Source of the DNA: Gordius sp. MW1
Lineage: Eukaryota; Nematomorpha; Gordioida; Gordea; Gordiidae
NCBI GenBank assembly: GCA_964036665.1
Contig: OZ038526.1
Location: forward strand, 33,356,001 to 33,420,000
Direction: 5' to 3'
DNA length: 64,000 nucleotides
Shown here piece by piece: positions 50,301-63,245 of the stretch (position 1 is the first letter of the stretch; every line of letters starts with the position of its first letter). The notes under the pieces are model-generated. The model saw only the letters and a list, made by a program, of their open reading frames with translations, was not told where the DNA came from and did not search any database. A program made the translations under genes and the position numbers.

Positions 50301-53300
50301 AACATTGCTTAGCATGTAACGTAATAGCAACACTTGCATATTAAAATAATTTAATTTTTTTAAAAATAAATATATATGAGACTTAAATTTAATTTAATAC
50401 CAGTTTGATCCCTTTCCAAAGCTTCTTTGCGACTCAAGGTATCTTTTAATTTCGATATCTCAGTCATTAGTTCTTCGTTCTTTTTGCTGGGTTTTTATTG
50501 CATGAAGAAACAAAAAAATTATTACATGATGAAGCGCTTAAAAACAAACTTGATTTGATTTTCTTAAAACTTTACTAATCAATAGCAATATCGGAATGTT
50601 TTCCTAATATTTATTATACCTAACCTTTATTTATTTCATTCATCTTCACAAAATATGCATTTTTACCTTAATAAATTAAAGAAAAACCATCAATAATTAT
50701 TACTTACACACGATTTATTAGAGCTTAAGCTTTATAATATTCAAAAAACTGGCACAAAACTAACAGTTTAGTTGTATGAAGATTTAAAAAAAATCTGTTT
50801 AAAAAAATATTAAAAAAAATAACTAAAAAGTTACTTTTGAGCCGTCAGATTATTTTCCAATTCTTTTTCTCTGCCCCTGAGTTTTTTAATCAGGGCCGAA
50901 TTACCGAGTTGTTGTTTAGCCAATTTGTTACCTAACATCATTTTAACATAAAACACATATTACCATAAAATAAATTATCACCTTAAAAAAGTCTTTCATT
51001 AAATAGAAATAAAAAATGCTGCAAATTTTAAAAACTTATTTAAGATTCTTGCTATTATAGCGTAAATTATTGATCTGTCCCAATAAAAAAATCCAAGGTT
51101 AAAAACCTTCTTCCATGAGTTCCTTGATAATTTGTTCTTTTTCGCCCAAAGTTTTGCTGAGCTGAGCAGCTTCAAAAGTTAAAGTTTTTTTAGACGATTT
51201 CAAATCTGCTTTATTTGTTACAGGTTGATTATCAATAACCGCGTGACTTGCAGTGTCGTCATCTTGCTTTTTCAATTGCTTCTTCAAATTATCGCGTTCC
51301 TAAACGATAAATATGCGACAAAAATCATTTTGAACACAAGTTTATTATAATTATTATAAAATCCAAACGCAACTAACTATATAATGATGGAATTGTTACA
51401 AAAAACCTAATTTTATAATGTTTGAAAAAACTTTTATTTAGATATTAAAAAACTGAAAAAAATGCGTTTATTAATAGAAATTTAAGCGATTTAATTATTA
51501 TCATTATTTGCGATTCAATACATCCTAAACAGTGATTACTTGGAGTGGGGCTGGAGTATGATTAATAAATTAACAATTTGTAAATATCATTTTTGCCAAA
51601 TTACTAAGATATTTAGACTTTTCACTATAATAATATTTATTTTATTTTATTTTAATTTTGAGCAATACAATATTACCAAAAATTAATATTTTTACTTTAG
51701 GAAGAATTTATTTTTAATCTTAAAATGCTTTTATTAGGTAAAATTGATACATGAAATATACAACAAACGAGCATAAGATAATATAACATGACGGGAAATC
51801 AATATATTAGGGTGTGTCTTAATACGCGATTTTGAATCTAGATCAAAAAAGCGAATGCATGTTAAAACATAGCCGCGTCTTAATACGAGCGTCACGCCAT
51901 TTTTTTACATCCTTTAATTACGCTTACTAATGCATATTCACATAGTAACTAAACTAAAAATGTTGATTCCACGACATGTAAATCGCATATTTGGACAATA
52001 AAATATGGCGCTTTGAAAGTTGAATCGTGTATTAAGACGAAGGGTTTACTCTAAATATGCCATAAAAACCACAACATTTTAAATCTTGGGGGGGAGCGTT
52101 CTTGAAATATAAGAAATTACCCTGGTGGCGGAGAGCAATTTTTTTTCGGCCTCAGCTATTCTCCTACCAAATTCTTCATTCAACGTATCAATTTGCCTCT
52201 GCAAATCTTCATTATCATGTTGTGCCTCGCTAGCTCCTTTATCCAAAACTAATTTTTTGCTATAAAATTGCAAAATAAGTAATTATTATAGCTTAAGAGA
52301 GTGGACTTTTCAATTTTACAATTTTAATAATTATATCATTTAGTCTTAATGGGTTAAAGTTTTGCAAAATTTTCACCTAAATTTTCACAATAAATCCATG
52401 AATTCAAAAAACGATATAGGGCCGGCCATTCCATGACAAATTAAAACGTTTTCGACCGACCATTTCAGATCAGGATAATTTTTGGTGAGGATGTAGGTCT
52501 CCTTTATTAGATTAATTTCTGAAAGTTTTAGCCATTTTGGGCCAATACTTTTTAAGTTATGGACGTTTAAAGGGCCGGCCAAAATCACGTTCGGGAGCAT
52601 TTTATGGATTTTACTATTTTTGTCATATTTTTGAAAGTAATTGCGTTATTCCCTCAAATTTTGGTGCATTTTGTTTGATAAAAAAATTCTCTATCGAAAT
52701 AATTTAACCAAAAACCTCAAACTTTTGCGGTTAATTTTTTGTGGTAAAATTAGTGAAAAATCATAAAAACATATTTCTCCGGTATATCAATCACCAATTT
52801 TACAATATGAACTCCTTTATGACCCATTATCATATTTCAATCATAAAAAGTTTGGGAGCGGCTACGAGATGGTCAAAAATTCGAAAAACTGCATTTCCAA
52901 CAAAAATATTTATAGATGGCGGTATAACTAATTATCACAAGAACATATTATGGTGTTTGTTTTTTATCAAATTGCAAATTTTTAAAAAATATATTGTAAA
53001 TAAATAATATTGGATTAAAAATTAATTTAAATTTTGAACTTTTATCTACGCGATGGGCAAGTAACCGAATTTGAAAATAACTAAATTTAATTAAAATAAA
53101 AAATGGTCACAACTAGCAAGAAATTTTTTTTAAAATATCTTTCATTCTGCATAAATTTTTTATTTTTAGCATGGATTATCAGTACAAAGATAAAAATATA
53201 TGAGCAATTTCGCCATCATATTAGTATTTATTATTTTTTCAAACTATATTAATTTTAGCATACCCCTATATCATTTAAGTTAAAATTCAAAATCTAATTT

Positions 53301-56300
53301 TTAAACTCGGATATTTGCCAACTGCGCAGAAAAAAATATCAAATTTAAGTTTATTTTTATTCCAAACTTATTTATTTACCATATATTCTTTATAAATTTG
53401 CAATTTGATAAAAAACAAACATCATAATGTTCTTGTGATAATTGATTATACCGCCATCTATAAATATTTTTGTTGGAAATGCAATTTTTCGAATTTTTGA
53501 CCATCTCGTAGCCGCTCCCAAACTTTTTATGATTGAAATATGATAATGGGTCATAAAGGAGTTCACATTGTGAATTTGGTGATTTCACTAATTTAACCAC
53601 AAAAAATTAACCGCAAAAGTTTGAGGTTTTTGGTTAAATTATTTCGATAGAGAATTTTTTTAGGAACAAAATGCACCAAAATTTGAGTGAATAACGCAAT
53701 TACTTTCAAAACTATGACAAAAAGAGTAAAATCCATAAAACGCTCCCGAACGTGATTTTGGCCCTTTAAACGTCCATAACTTAAAAAGTAGGCCCAAAAT
53801 GGCTGAAACTTTCAGAAATTAATCTAATAAATGAGGCCTACACCCTGACCAAAAATTATCCTGATCTGAGATGGTCGGTCGAAAATCGTTTTTTTTGACG
53901 AAGGCCCTATGAAACCTATGAACGAAATCGGTTAAAGTGGTATGGTCATACATGGGCGTAGGCAGATTTGGATTTAGAGGGGGGGGGGCAAAATAATAGT
54001 TTTTTAAAATTTTAGCCATAATTATATAAAAAATTAAGAGGTGGGCAGCCGCCTCCTGGTTGCCACCATACTAAAGAAGAGAGACGAATGATGTAAGTCT
54101 CGAAAAGTATATTGGACACGGCATGGAGGTACCGGGGGAAGAGAGGAAGAGGACGGACGACCTAGTGTCACGTGGAAAGGGCAAGTGGTCTTGTGAAAAC
54201 TAAGAAGTTAAATCAAGACATGGTCCCCTTACCCGATCAAGATGGAAGAAACTCATCAAAACTTTGGTCTGTTTACGCAACTAAAAGCGTCCAAAAAACC
54301 GTTGGTCTGCTTATGTTTAATCGACCAAAACCAATGGTCGACCAAACAAAACCCAGCCGGTTTTACGAAACACCAGTGGGACCAAATACAGGATAAAGAA
54401 GAGTAAAGTTGTTAAACAGTGTTGTGTTAATCTTACTCTTTCTTCGTCAATTCCTCTTTGAGGTTCATATTTTCTTGGAAAAGTTTCATAATCTGTTCTT
54501 CGCGCGCTTTAAGGATTGTTGCAGGATCCGCATCCTTCTTTAACGGGGAAAGTAGCTAATATAAAAATTTTGAAAAATAACTCATATCATATATAACAAT
54601 AAGCATTGGGATTTAAATGATGATTTTAAGCTTAATTTTAGAAAGTTGTTATGAATTACTTCTACATGGTCTCGCAGACTATCTTCCATCTGTCTGTTTG
54701 GTATATCGACTGATGATTGTACAAGCCCAGCTATATAAAATCACGAGAAAGAGTAATTCAATAAACTAAAATTTTATCGCTTAATTTACAAGTTATTAAC
54801 GTTTTAAAAACGCAAAAAATCGCGATTTTAGCAACTTTGCCAGCGATATTTCAAAAACATGATGTATAGGGATAAAACTAAAAATATATTTGTGTTCACC
54901 GTAAAAAGCTCTACCAGAAAGTGCAAACAGTTTGCCGATTAAGTCCATTATTTGTTGACAAGTATAATAATCCATGCAAAAAAACGTATTTTATCGAAAT
55001 TTAAATAATTTAAAACGAATGCCCTTACCTAAGGCTATTTCTGTTGAGTTAGATTGGGTGCGTCCAGATTTTTGATGAGTAGCCAGGGGTGGGTGCATTG
55101 TATTCATTATGGGCCCCGATGGGCTAAGCTTATACTTGACGCCACCTTTATTTCTCCCGTCGCAATCTTTGAAGACATTTGTATAGTAACAAAATTACTA
55201 TAAGAGATTTCCTTCCCTTATTTGTGCACATTTCAAAATGGCGGAGAAACGTGTACACTTATTTAAATTTTATGAGCAGTCTATCTAATCTATGGTTATA
55301 ATACTATATCAAAAACCAACATACCCCCAGGCAAGGAATTGAAAAATAATTGGCAAAAATTACCGTTAAAATAGGAAGTATCGTGTGGGAAGAGAAGATC
55401 TAGGCTTGGCCCGTGCCACTCCGACCCTATACTAAATTTGCCGGGAGGGGTCCAGAGGGCTTGCGTTTTAGACGGTTGACCAATACCACGGGGCGGTTGG
55501 AAAAAATTATGGTAATCCTCTTCGGGCATGTCAGAACAGAGGGAACATAAGGAGGAGGGCGGATGAGTTGTGGGTAATGATAAAATTTCGATGTCCGAAC
55601 TATAATTTGTGGGTGTTCGGCTTTTTCCGTCCTCACTCGGTTCGCATTCGGAAATCCCTCCCCCTTCTTCCCTCTCCTCCTCTAACTCCATGACGGTTTC
55701 TGGTTAAAAAAAGCATTTTTTGCGAAACGTTTTCAAGCACTTGCAAATAATTAACAGTATTAGAGATCTGCAACGGATCGTTTGTAGGGTCGGCCCGCCT
55801 GTACCCGTTTGAAAAACTTTAAAGCCCGACCTTATCCTTTTATAAGTAGAGTTCAGCCCCAGTCCCCTCTCCCAAAATGGCCCTTAGTCCCCTCAACAAA
55901 AATCGAAACTTTATGCAACATTTATTGTTATTTTATTGATATTCTTTACACTTCGTAGGTTGGGTCTAAAATGCTAACACGGATGGTATTTGGGGTTATA
56001 ATTACCCCAAACTTTAAATAGCTATAACTTAAATGTTTTATAATAAAAACTTGTCAAAATTTGCAAGAATAATATTTCAACTCTTCTACATTCATTAATA
56101 TATTAATTTGGCTAATTGATCCAGTAGTTTAAATTTTTTACCCATAATTAGAGCAAACCCCAAAATTTCCCCTAGTGACTATTTTGGCTCATACCAAAAA
56201 ATTTTTTTATTTTAGCATTGCAAATTTAACAAGGCCAGATTTCTACGGCACACATCTGTTAATGCTCTTCTACAGAAGACATTCAAAAAGGCGGGCTTTC

Positions 56301-59300
56301 TCTCCCAATTGGAGCCAAATGGTCTTTGCCTTAGCGACAAGAAGAGACCTGATGGACAGACCCTCATCCCATGGGCAAAAGGGCCATGCCTAGCTTGGGA
56401 CTACACCTGTCCGGATGCCTTTGCTCCCTCAAACCATAACAAAGACCCCCTCGTTGATTCTGAAAGATTAAAGTCCGCTAAATACGCAGAACTTAATTCC
56501 TCACTACTTTTCTCCCCCATTTACAACAATAGGTCCTAAAACCCAAGCCCTTCTGAAAGAATTGGGACGCCGTATAGCTGCCAATACCCTTGACAATAGG
56601 GAAACTTTTTTCATTAAACAGAAAATCGGAATCATTATTTGTCATTTCAACGCTATCGCAATTTTCGAATGTTTACCTCGCATATAATTTTTATAGTTTT
56701 CTATATTTTCATTTAATAAAAATTGATTAAAAAAAAAATCAATAAGATTATATAAAAGAAGGTTAAAACTATAAATGTGGAAAATTTGGTAAAAAATAAC
56801 CCAGAAACAAAAAAAAAGAGATGTTCAAACTTAGGCAATTTTCGGCTTTTAATTTTTTAAGACAAAAAAATTACTATTGGTCTCAACTCATACTTTAATA
56901 AATTTAAATGTTATTTTATAAAATTTTTCATATAGATTCATAATAAAAAATCAAAATTAATGAAAAATATTTAAATGAAAAATGTTAAATAAGAAATTTT
57001 ATGAGGCGATAAAAATAGTTACATATACATTTTCTACGTATATTTATATAGTCATAAATTTGCTAAATTTCACTCTACTCTTAATTATTTCATCTTTAAT
57101 AAGTAATTTAAAACAATCAAGAGGAGTTTTGGTTGCCCATCTATATGGCTTTACTCCAGATAAATGAAATACACAATTCTATTTTGTTCTAACATTTTTA
57201 TTAGGACAATTTTTGTGGCACTTAGTATTCCTTTGAAATATATCATATAATAAAAGCTTCTAAGTTCTTTCCTATAAAAGTAACTAATTTTGTTAGGCAT
57301 ATCAATTAACTCTTCTTCATCTTAATCTCCTGTTAACTCACTCACAGATTCATAAAATCATCAAGAACTTGATAAAATGTTATAACTGTTATGTTCATAT
57401 ACAATCTTCAGACGAAGAACAATAAAAAAACTGCACTTTTTTATATTAAACTTATTAAAAATCAAAAAATGCAAGAAAAATCACACAAATAAGCACTTTG
57501 AAATACCACGAGGAAAATTTAATATTCAGAGTTTAAAATTTGAATATTTTAAATAAAAAGCAATATATACAAAAAATTTCTTCACAAAAGGGTTTACAAT
57601 AATGGGTTTTAATAATATATTTCAAAAAAAAATGTTTAAAAATTTTTTTTCTCTCATTTTATGGAAGGTGGGGTCTTGGAAGACCCCGGGCATCTAAAAC
57701 ATTCTCTATCTTAAAAAACTAATGGATAAAAACTAGCCAAACTTTGCAGGGATATTCTGGGGTAAATGTTGTTAAGCTACTGAAAAAATGAAAATGTAAT
57801 ATTCACTAATTTATTTTGTACAGCATTTTAAAACGGGGTCATTATTGCCCTACTTGACCTACGAAGTGTTAATAAGATATTCCCGAGCAATCGAATTGAT
57901 GGATTTTTTTAAAAATTTCACAATATTGTTTTATTGTATTTACATCAACGTGGACCTTTCCAAATACCCCCCCCCTCCCCCAATCTACTACTATGAAGCC
58001 CCACAACATAGGCATAAGGGGGAGGCAGGGACGAGGTAGGCTGCCCCCTTTTAAATCTAAAAAAGTCTGTAAAATTTAATATAATTATGGTTAAAACTAC
58101 AAAAATTATCATTTTGCCCTTCCCTGAATTATTATTCCCCCCCCCCTTCTAATTCCAATCCTGCCCACCCATGAACCCTAACTTTTATTTACAGCTTGCT
58201 AGGCCCAGATAAAATAACGCTATGACTATAACAAGCTTCTTCAATTAATTTTATGAAACTATAGCCATCTGCTATTCAATCATCTAAATGATGCCTTATG
58301 TAATTGCTTAAAATCTATAAATATTGACCAAACCCAATCAATTGTATATTAAAATCGGACAGCATTTATTAAATATTTTTGGCCGAACCCACACCATTCC
58401 GATTCGTATGAGCTTAACGCATGATTAAAACGAAGCTAGCAATTTACTATATTTTTCGCAAATATTATTTAGTAAAAATATATCATCTCTAAATTGGGGA
58501 TGGGGAAATTTAATTCTAAAATAGGACCCGGACTGGTAGGAAAATACCACATTTGCTATATATCATTAATTTCTAAATAAATTATAACATTTTAATTAGT
58601 CTCTACTAGTTTCCTTTTATTCAACTTTGAGAGAATTTTAATATAATAAAAAAATAGATAAAAAATACCTTTCAACAACGCATTACTAACATTTCGCAAC
58701 GTAATTTTACCCTTTAGAACAAAACAATATTTTTAAGCAAGAATGCTATAGATTTACTAAATTATCGTCTCTGAATGTATATAATTACCTCTCGATACTT
58801 CTAAGGCATTTTTATCTTCGGCTATTTGATTCACAACGCTAAAAGCAAGCTCAGGGTGCGAGGAAGACGGGGCTTCGTCTTGGAACAGAGCGGAATTGGA
58901 GAGAGAATGTAAAACGAAAGATTTGCCTTTACGCACGGGAGATATGGGATAATCTTCTTTGCCCAAAGTTTCTAAAGTATAAACAAAAAATGTTTAGAGA
59001 AAGTTATGGACGTAGCCAGGGAGGGGGGGGCAGGGAGGGGCGGCTGCTCCCCTCTAAATCCAAAAATTTGCTGAAATTTATTAGTTATGGTTAAAATTCT
59101 AAAAAATGATCATTTTGCCCCTTCCTAAATCATTATTGCCTCCCCTCTAATTCAAATCCTCTCTAAGCTTATGAAGAGAGCTAACTATTTTATGATTGCC
59201 TCTACTTATCATGTTGAATAAATTGCATTCAATTGGGATAAAAATACATTGGATTAGTTTTATTTACTTTGCACAATTAATTCGGTAGGAACTTGCTTTT

Positions 59301-60519
59301 CGATTTTTCCATCTTCACATCCCAAATTGGATTTTGTATCTGTTGGTTCAACTGCTTTATAATTTAATTTTCCAAATTCATGTATTTACGTAGAAAAAAA
59401 CAATTGCTAAATTTTGCTAGCAAGAAGGAAAATTATCACAAGCATAATTAAGAATACCCTAATCCAACATGCATTTTTAAACGATTAATATAAAAAAATG
59501 GGTTTAAACACCAAACCCATTTATATAAAATATAGATTGTAATCGTTTTTAAAATAATCTGAGATAAACAAATAATTAGTTACCATTTTCATCATTTGTC
59601 TTAATTACATCTTCCAAAATATCCTAGATATAAATTATTTAAATTAGGTAAAATAAAATTTGATAAAATAAAAATGTTTAAAATACCGTTTTTTCTGTTA
59701 AGTCTGTTGAGTAAGCAATGATATCTTTAAAGGCAGATGGACATGAATCAATTGTATCAGTATTATCAAGTATTTGGTCTTCATCGTAGTTTTGGGAATC
59801 TTACAGAAAAATATATAAATGATATATTTATAATTATCAAACTAATAATCTTTTTGTAAAATAAATAACAATAAATAACTTTAAAACTAATATATTAAAA
59901 AATTTAATTAGTAGCAAAAAAACACACCTGTAATATTGTCTGCTTTTGGTGGGATTATAGCTTTATGAGGTAAAAGATGATTATGAGCCAGGCCTTCATT
60001 ATTAGTTTGATCTAGGTTATTATTAGATAATGGTTTGCAAACCTCCTTTTCACTGGATTTCAATGAAGGTGCAAGTATATTATCCAATTTAGAAGACATC
60101 TCAGTCACTGGATTTGATAACTTGCCACAATCAACTTCTATAAAATACAAATACAGTATTTATAAAACAGTGACAACAGGTTTAAAATCTAGCAAGTGGT
60201 TTAAATAAGTAGCATATATCAAGTAATGAAGCGACAAACAAAGGCTTGAAGAAGGAAGTAACAAAAAGGTATAAATTATTTATTTGGCACCTAGACAAAA
60301 TGTAAATTTAAAAATTAAATCTTTGTTTATATGTGTTAGGTTTTAATTAAGACCTGATTCTGACATCAGGTGAGATTGTGGATCTTGAAGCCCTACTGAT
60401 TCATCAGCACATGCCCCTTCTCCATCTTGAATTTCCAAAATTTTGTCTATCTTCTTTTGGGCAGTTTTGAAAGCAGAACTTGCCAAGGAAGATAGAGATG
60501 CTGAGTCTAACCAATTCAT
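44301..60519 (-). CDS. TMF1: TMF1 (TATA element modulatory factor / Golgi coiled-coil protein), complete, 24 exons
   Basis: Golgi-associated coiled-coil tether whose C-terminus binds Rab6 in animals; also reported as a transcription cofactor. Exons (high-low): 60519-60354, 60137-59928, 59799-59687, 59623-59584, 59354-59268, 58971-58789, 55699-55364, 55166-55029, 54730-54660, 54555-54437, 52259-52121, 51299-51107, 50931-50835, 50486-50401, 50003-49877, 49773-49722, 49462-49358, 49056-48964, 48348-48192, 47854-47662, 47039-46837, 46363-46233, 45645-45421, 44579-44301. Every phase agrees, giving 1180 codons (human 1093). The N-terminus MNWLDSASLSSLASSAFKTA resembles human TMF1; residues ~60-440 look low-complexity and acidic. 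Coiled coil runs from ~450 to the end, with RRIAEAEKKL, IIKELMEEG, RQVGDLQQLL and LKEGELHHLQ. The C-terminal TATA-binding/Rab6 domain has RYNTVLQMYGEKAEEADELR. Many introns carry transposons. Confidence 0.95.
44858..45001. repeat. CGTAGCC-family repeat, TMF1 intron 23
   Basis: GAGCCTAGCCAGGGGGTGGC to CTGGGTACGCTCATG with CCCCCTCTAAA inside. Copies at 45253-45401 and 45926-46082 lie in the same gene. Confidence 0.65.
45253..45401. repeat. CGTAGCC-family repeat, TMF1 intron 23
   Basis: CATGGGCGAAGCCAAGGCGG start, TGCCCTCCCTATATCATTAT inside, ending near the exon at 45421-45645. It lies immediately beside a coding exon. Confidence 0.6.
45926..46082. repeat. CGTAGCC-family repeat, TMF1 intron 22
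   Basis: CATGGGCGTAGCGAAGGGTG to CCAAACCTGGCTACTGTCC, an imperfect inverted pair. Confidence 0.65.
48427..48505. mobile_element. TAGTGTTGTAAAA-family MITE, partial, TMF1 intron 18
   Basis: Begins TAGTGTTGTAAAAACGGG and runs into TTTAGTCGACAAACATAACC, then homology stops. The second end is missing. Confidence 0.6.
49138..49339. mobile_element. TAGTGTTGTAAAA-family MITE, TMF1 intron 17
   Basis: About 200-bp foldback from AAGTTTTGTAAAAACGGC to CCGTTTTTACAACACTA with GTCGAC motifs. It ends 19 bases from the exon at 49462-49358. No clear target duplication. Confidence 0.7.
50134..50307. mobile_element. TAGTGTTGTAAAA-family MITE, TMF1 intron 14
   Basis: About 174-bp foldback from TAGTGTTGTAAAAAGGGC to CCCTTTTTACAACATT. 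Confidence 0.7.
52416..53909. mobile_element. 1.5-kb foldback element, TMF1 intron 10
   Basis: Two arms of about 560 bp are inverted copies: 52416-52995 and 53378-53909. Shared words include GGAGCGGCTACGAGATGGTC (52856) against its complement at ~53501. Termini read TATAGGGCC and GGCCCTAT. No transposase frame and no convincing target-site duplication. Reading frames inside the arms are incidental. Arm divergence looks like a few percent. Confidence 0.7.
53951..54068. repeat. CGTAGCC-family repeat, TMF1 intron 10
   Basis: CATGGGCGTAGGCAGATTTG start, a run of nine G and GTGGGCAGCCGCCTCC near the end. Adjacent to the foldback element. Confidence 0.6.
54255..54372. mobile_element. TAGTGTTGTAAAA-family MITE, partial, TMF1 intron 10
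   Basis: Only one end is clear: GGTCGACCAAACAAAACCCA then CCGGTTTTACGAAACAC. It lies close to the exon at 54555-54437. Confidence 0.5.
56210..56740 (+). pseudogene. LINE fragment (restriction-like endonuclease region), TMF1 intron 6
   Basis: Plus-oriented remnant, antisense to TMF1. Shifted frames read KRPDGQTLIPWAKGPCLAWD then YTCPDAFAPSN, later FFIKQKIGIIIC, ending near 56685. A short A-run near 56730 may be the old tail. It contains both the knuckle-side remnants and the RPD...D motif of the family. Confidence 0.7.
58005..58175. repeat. CGTAGCC-family repeat, TMF1 intron 6
   Basis: GGGACGAGGTAGGCTGCCCC then CCCTTCCCTGAATTATTATT and CCTGCCCACCCATG. It has a C-run inside. Confidence 0.55.
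59006..59175. repeat. CGTAGCC-family repeat, TMF1 intron 5
   Basis: ATGGACGTAGCCAGGGAGGG start with a G-run, CCCCTTCCTAAATCATTATT inside, weak distal end. Confidence 0.65.
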
Positions 60520-61408
60520 TTTAATTGGAACTGTAAGTACAGATCATTTTTGCCTAACAATAAAATAAAGCATGTGAGTCAAAGCCTAATTGGGTTAAAT
60601 TAAATAATATACCTTATTATAATACCTTTATTAGACAGAAAATCAATGTTTTGCTGTTTAAAATTTAACTGTTATTCTTAGTCTAATATAAAAAAAATTA
60701 AATTGATAAAATATTTTAAAGAAAGTGCAACACATTTAAAGAAAGCCCCATCTAGAAGTGTGTGTTTCAGTTCAACTTATACTGACAAAATGCATATCTC
60801 CACACCTCATTACACTGTATATATAGCTGCTAATTAAATTTAGGGCTTAAAGCTAAATTTTGCAAAATTTTATAAATTAGTTTTGTTTGTATAGCATACC
60901 TGATGTTTTATTGAGAACATTAAGTTTAAAGGTACATTATATAAGTAAATAAATATTAAATAACATTTGCAAAAAGGTAGGCATAAAAATATTAAGTTTA
61001 TCAATATTACTTAAATGTTACAGCAAATTATAAACCCATAGATCTCAATAATTTATAGAAAGGAGTTTACAGTTTACAAAATAGTTTAATAAGACATTTA
61101 CTATCTAAAATAAAAGTCTCCAATATGTCGAAAATTTTTTGAGAAAAACTACAGGTTATGTTAAATTATTTTACAAATAATCTCCCTCTAGCATATATTT
61201 ATCACTAAGAAACAAATATAATTTAAAATAGTTACCTTTGAGATTACTTAAATCTAGATTTACCTTCTGCCTATGCTTATAGGCTTAGAATTTTTGTTGA
61301 GTATATTCAATATTTAACATGATACGAATAAAACAAACTTCAATTTGGCCAGGCAATCAAATAAATTAACTTTTGATACTTATAGTTAATATTTTCGAGG
61401 TCAGGCAT
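60520..61408. other. TMF1 upstream region
   Basis: No gene is recognised. It should contain the TMF1 5'UTR and promoter, but no motif could be assigned in this AT-rich DNA. Confidence 0.4.
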
Positions 61409-61496
61409 GCCCCGGTGGCGCAACTGGTCAGCGCGCCGTACTTATAAATAGTATTGAGCTATGCGGAGGTTGTGAGTTCGATCCTCACCCGGGGCA
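61409..61496 (+). tRNA. tRNA-Ile (anticodon UAU) with intron
   Basis: 88 nt. Acceptor GCCCCGG pairs with CCGGGGC, then discriminator A. Box A region is TGGCGCAACTGGTCAGCGC. The anticodon loop is CTTATAA with anticodon TAT, decoding AUA. An intron of about 14-15 nt follows the position after the anticodon, after which TGCGG closes the anticodon stem. The T-arm is GTGAGTTCGATCCTCAC. Animal tRNA-Ile(UAU) genes characteristically have introns. It needs tRNA splicing to work. No tRNA gene lies close by. Confidence 0.93.
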
Positions 61497-62750
61497 CATT
61501 TTTTGTTTTCAAGAAATATGGTAATTCACCAAGCTATAAAATTTTTATTTATTTCCAAACCCTTCATTTCAGTAAAGCTTGAGTTTATAGTCTTATGGTA
61601 AATAGAAACATCAAGGGCAAAGTTATTAAGAAATCCTTCAGGCAAATTTTCTTTAATGTAATTTTTACATAGAATTAATTCTGTTTTCTTGAAATATTTA
61701 TACGATATTATTTGATCAGGCTTCTATTCAAACTTAATTAATTGTAGTTCCATTTCAAAAAAGAAAACAAATATAAAATTTGTTATATGGGGTCGATAAG
61801 AACGTTGATTATACAATTTGCAATAATTAAAAATCAAGATTTTCCTGAAAAACGAATTCAAATGGAGGGTTTTAGAATATTATTTATTAAAGCCGTAGAA
61901 AATCTCTTATGCGATCTCAGAGTCCAGCCCCTTATATTTTCTAATATTTGTGTTGTTTTATATTTTTAATTTTCGGATATATAGCCAACCACACCTAATC
62001 GGTTTCATTAGTGTCGACTTACTAAATTGTGATTATGAACATATATTATTGCTTGTTATGTTTTTAAAATTAATATGTTATTAAAGTGATGCTTACTTTT
62101 AAATATCTAGCTTGAATATTTTAAATTCCCATTGATTCGAGCCTAACGGGCAAATATAATTTTATAGCCCGGCTCCAATAAATTGGGCATGGTCAGGGCG
62201 CACTTGGAACGGTTTTAGGTGGACTATAAAGCCGGAACGGGTTCGGGATAGAAAAACCTCTGCTATCTACTCTCTATTTTGTTAAATAAATTTACTTTCG
62301 CAAATATTAATCTACTTCTTAACACCTCGAGAAAACTTTAACCTTAAAATAAAATATTTAAATACGTATGAGGAATTTTGATATCTCATTTTCCTTTCAG
62401 TAAAAAAGAGCAGAATAATAGCTATCTATATGATCAACATTTTTCATTAATTTCCATTTTAAATATTCTTTCGCATTACTATATTACGTTTATTATTGAC
62501 CAGATATTCAAAACGTTTATTCCAAACAACGTGATCCGTGCATTGCTAACGATAAATACAAAAAATGTTTTGTTTAAATAACACAGTTTAATACTTTAAC
62601 AATCATCATCATCATCAGGAAAATATTAATAACCGAGTTAGTGTAAGATCAATGGGGTTTGAGACCATTGCACACGACCAACCTCCTCTTAGCTCCAATA
62701 CATTTTTTAAGCCAAAAAACGTGGCTAAAAAAGACGTATGATTTTTCGCT
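61497..62750. other. AT-rich intergenic with decayed GC-rich hAT-like segment
   Basis: No gene is recognised. 62130-62270 has GCCCGGCTCC / GCCGGAACGGGTTCGGG words like the decayed hAT-type arms elsewhere in the window. Confidence 0.4.
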
Positions 62751-63039
62751 TCATTTCCAAACATCGGAGTATGTTTTATGTTGTAAGGGTATGATGAGCA
62801 TAAATTTGTCCGGACAACTCAACTGATTACTAAGGTACATTTTGAAATCCCGTTCACTTTTTCCCAAGCATTCCGGCGCGAGGAGTTTAGAATCTAGGTT
62901 GTAAAAAGTTTCGCCGACCCGACGCAAGCATATCCAATGCTTACGTTTTAGCGGTAAATTAAGGGCTCCCAATTTTATGTTGGAAGGCACGTTGAGAATA
63001 AATCCTAACACATTTTCTAACACCAAATCTTGGATATTT
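62751..63039 (-). CDS. Josephin-domain deubiquitinase (JOSD1/2-like), last exon only
   Basis: Cysteine protease that removes ubiquitin. This exon gives the C-terminal ~95 residues. An acceptor (TTATTTAG) at 63040-63041 leads into NIQDLVLENVLGFILNVPS, then LPLKRKHWICLRRVGETFYN with the catalytic His and the following Asn/Asp region (NLDSKL), LAPECLG and MLIIPLQ before the stop. The match is to JOSD1/JOSD2 (short Josephin proteins) and not to ataxin-3, which has extra domains. The catalytic Cys exon was not found up to the window end, so the gene continues beyond 64000. Which paralogue it is cannot be told. Confidence 0.88.
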
Positions 63040-63129
63040 CTAAATAATATTTCATACATTTTTTGTTTATTAATATAATATAATTAAAAATTGGTCAAAG
63101 GTTGGGAAACAAATCTCATTATGATTATA

Positions 63130-63245
63130 CTATCCCATGATAATCGCGAATCGTTTTTTATACGACAGAAAATCGGCATAACTATCTGTTGTAAATATAA
63201 TTCATTAGCCATAGCGGAACGTTTTCCCAAAATTTACAATTCTTA
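63130..63245 (+). pseudogene. small C-terminal fragment of the restriction-like-endonuclease LINE
   Basis: SFFIRQKIGITICCKYNSLA followed by a stop near 63245 matches the C-terminal FLLRQSIAIAIAKSNFYSL of the family and the 56.6-kb fragment. It lies in the intron upstream of the Josephin exon. Confidence 0.55.

Noticed and set aside
52385..53600. Open frames in both arms of the foldback element, one being nearly the mirror of the other
   Set aside because: Explained by the inverted repeat; no transposase motif in either.
62751..63039. Ataxin-3 instead of JOSD1/2
   Set aside because: The frame ends shortly after the Josephin domain with no room for UIM motifs, and the sequence around LPLKRKHWICLR is closer to JOSD proteins.
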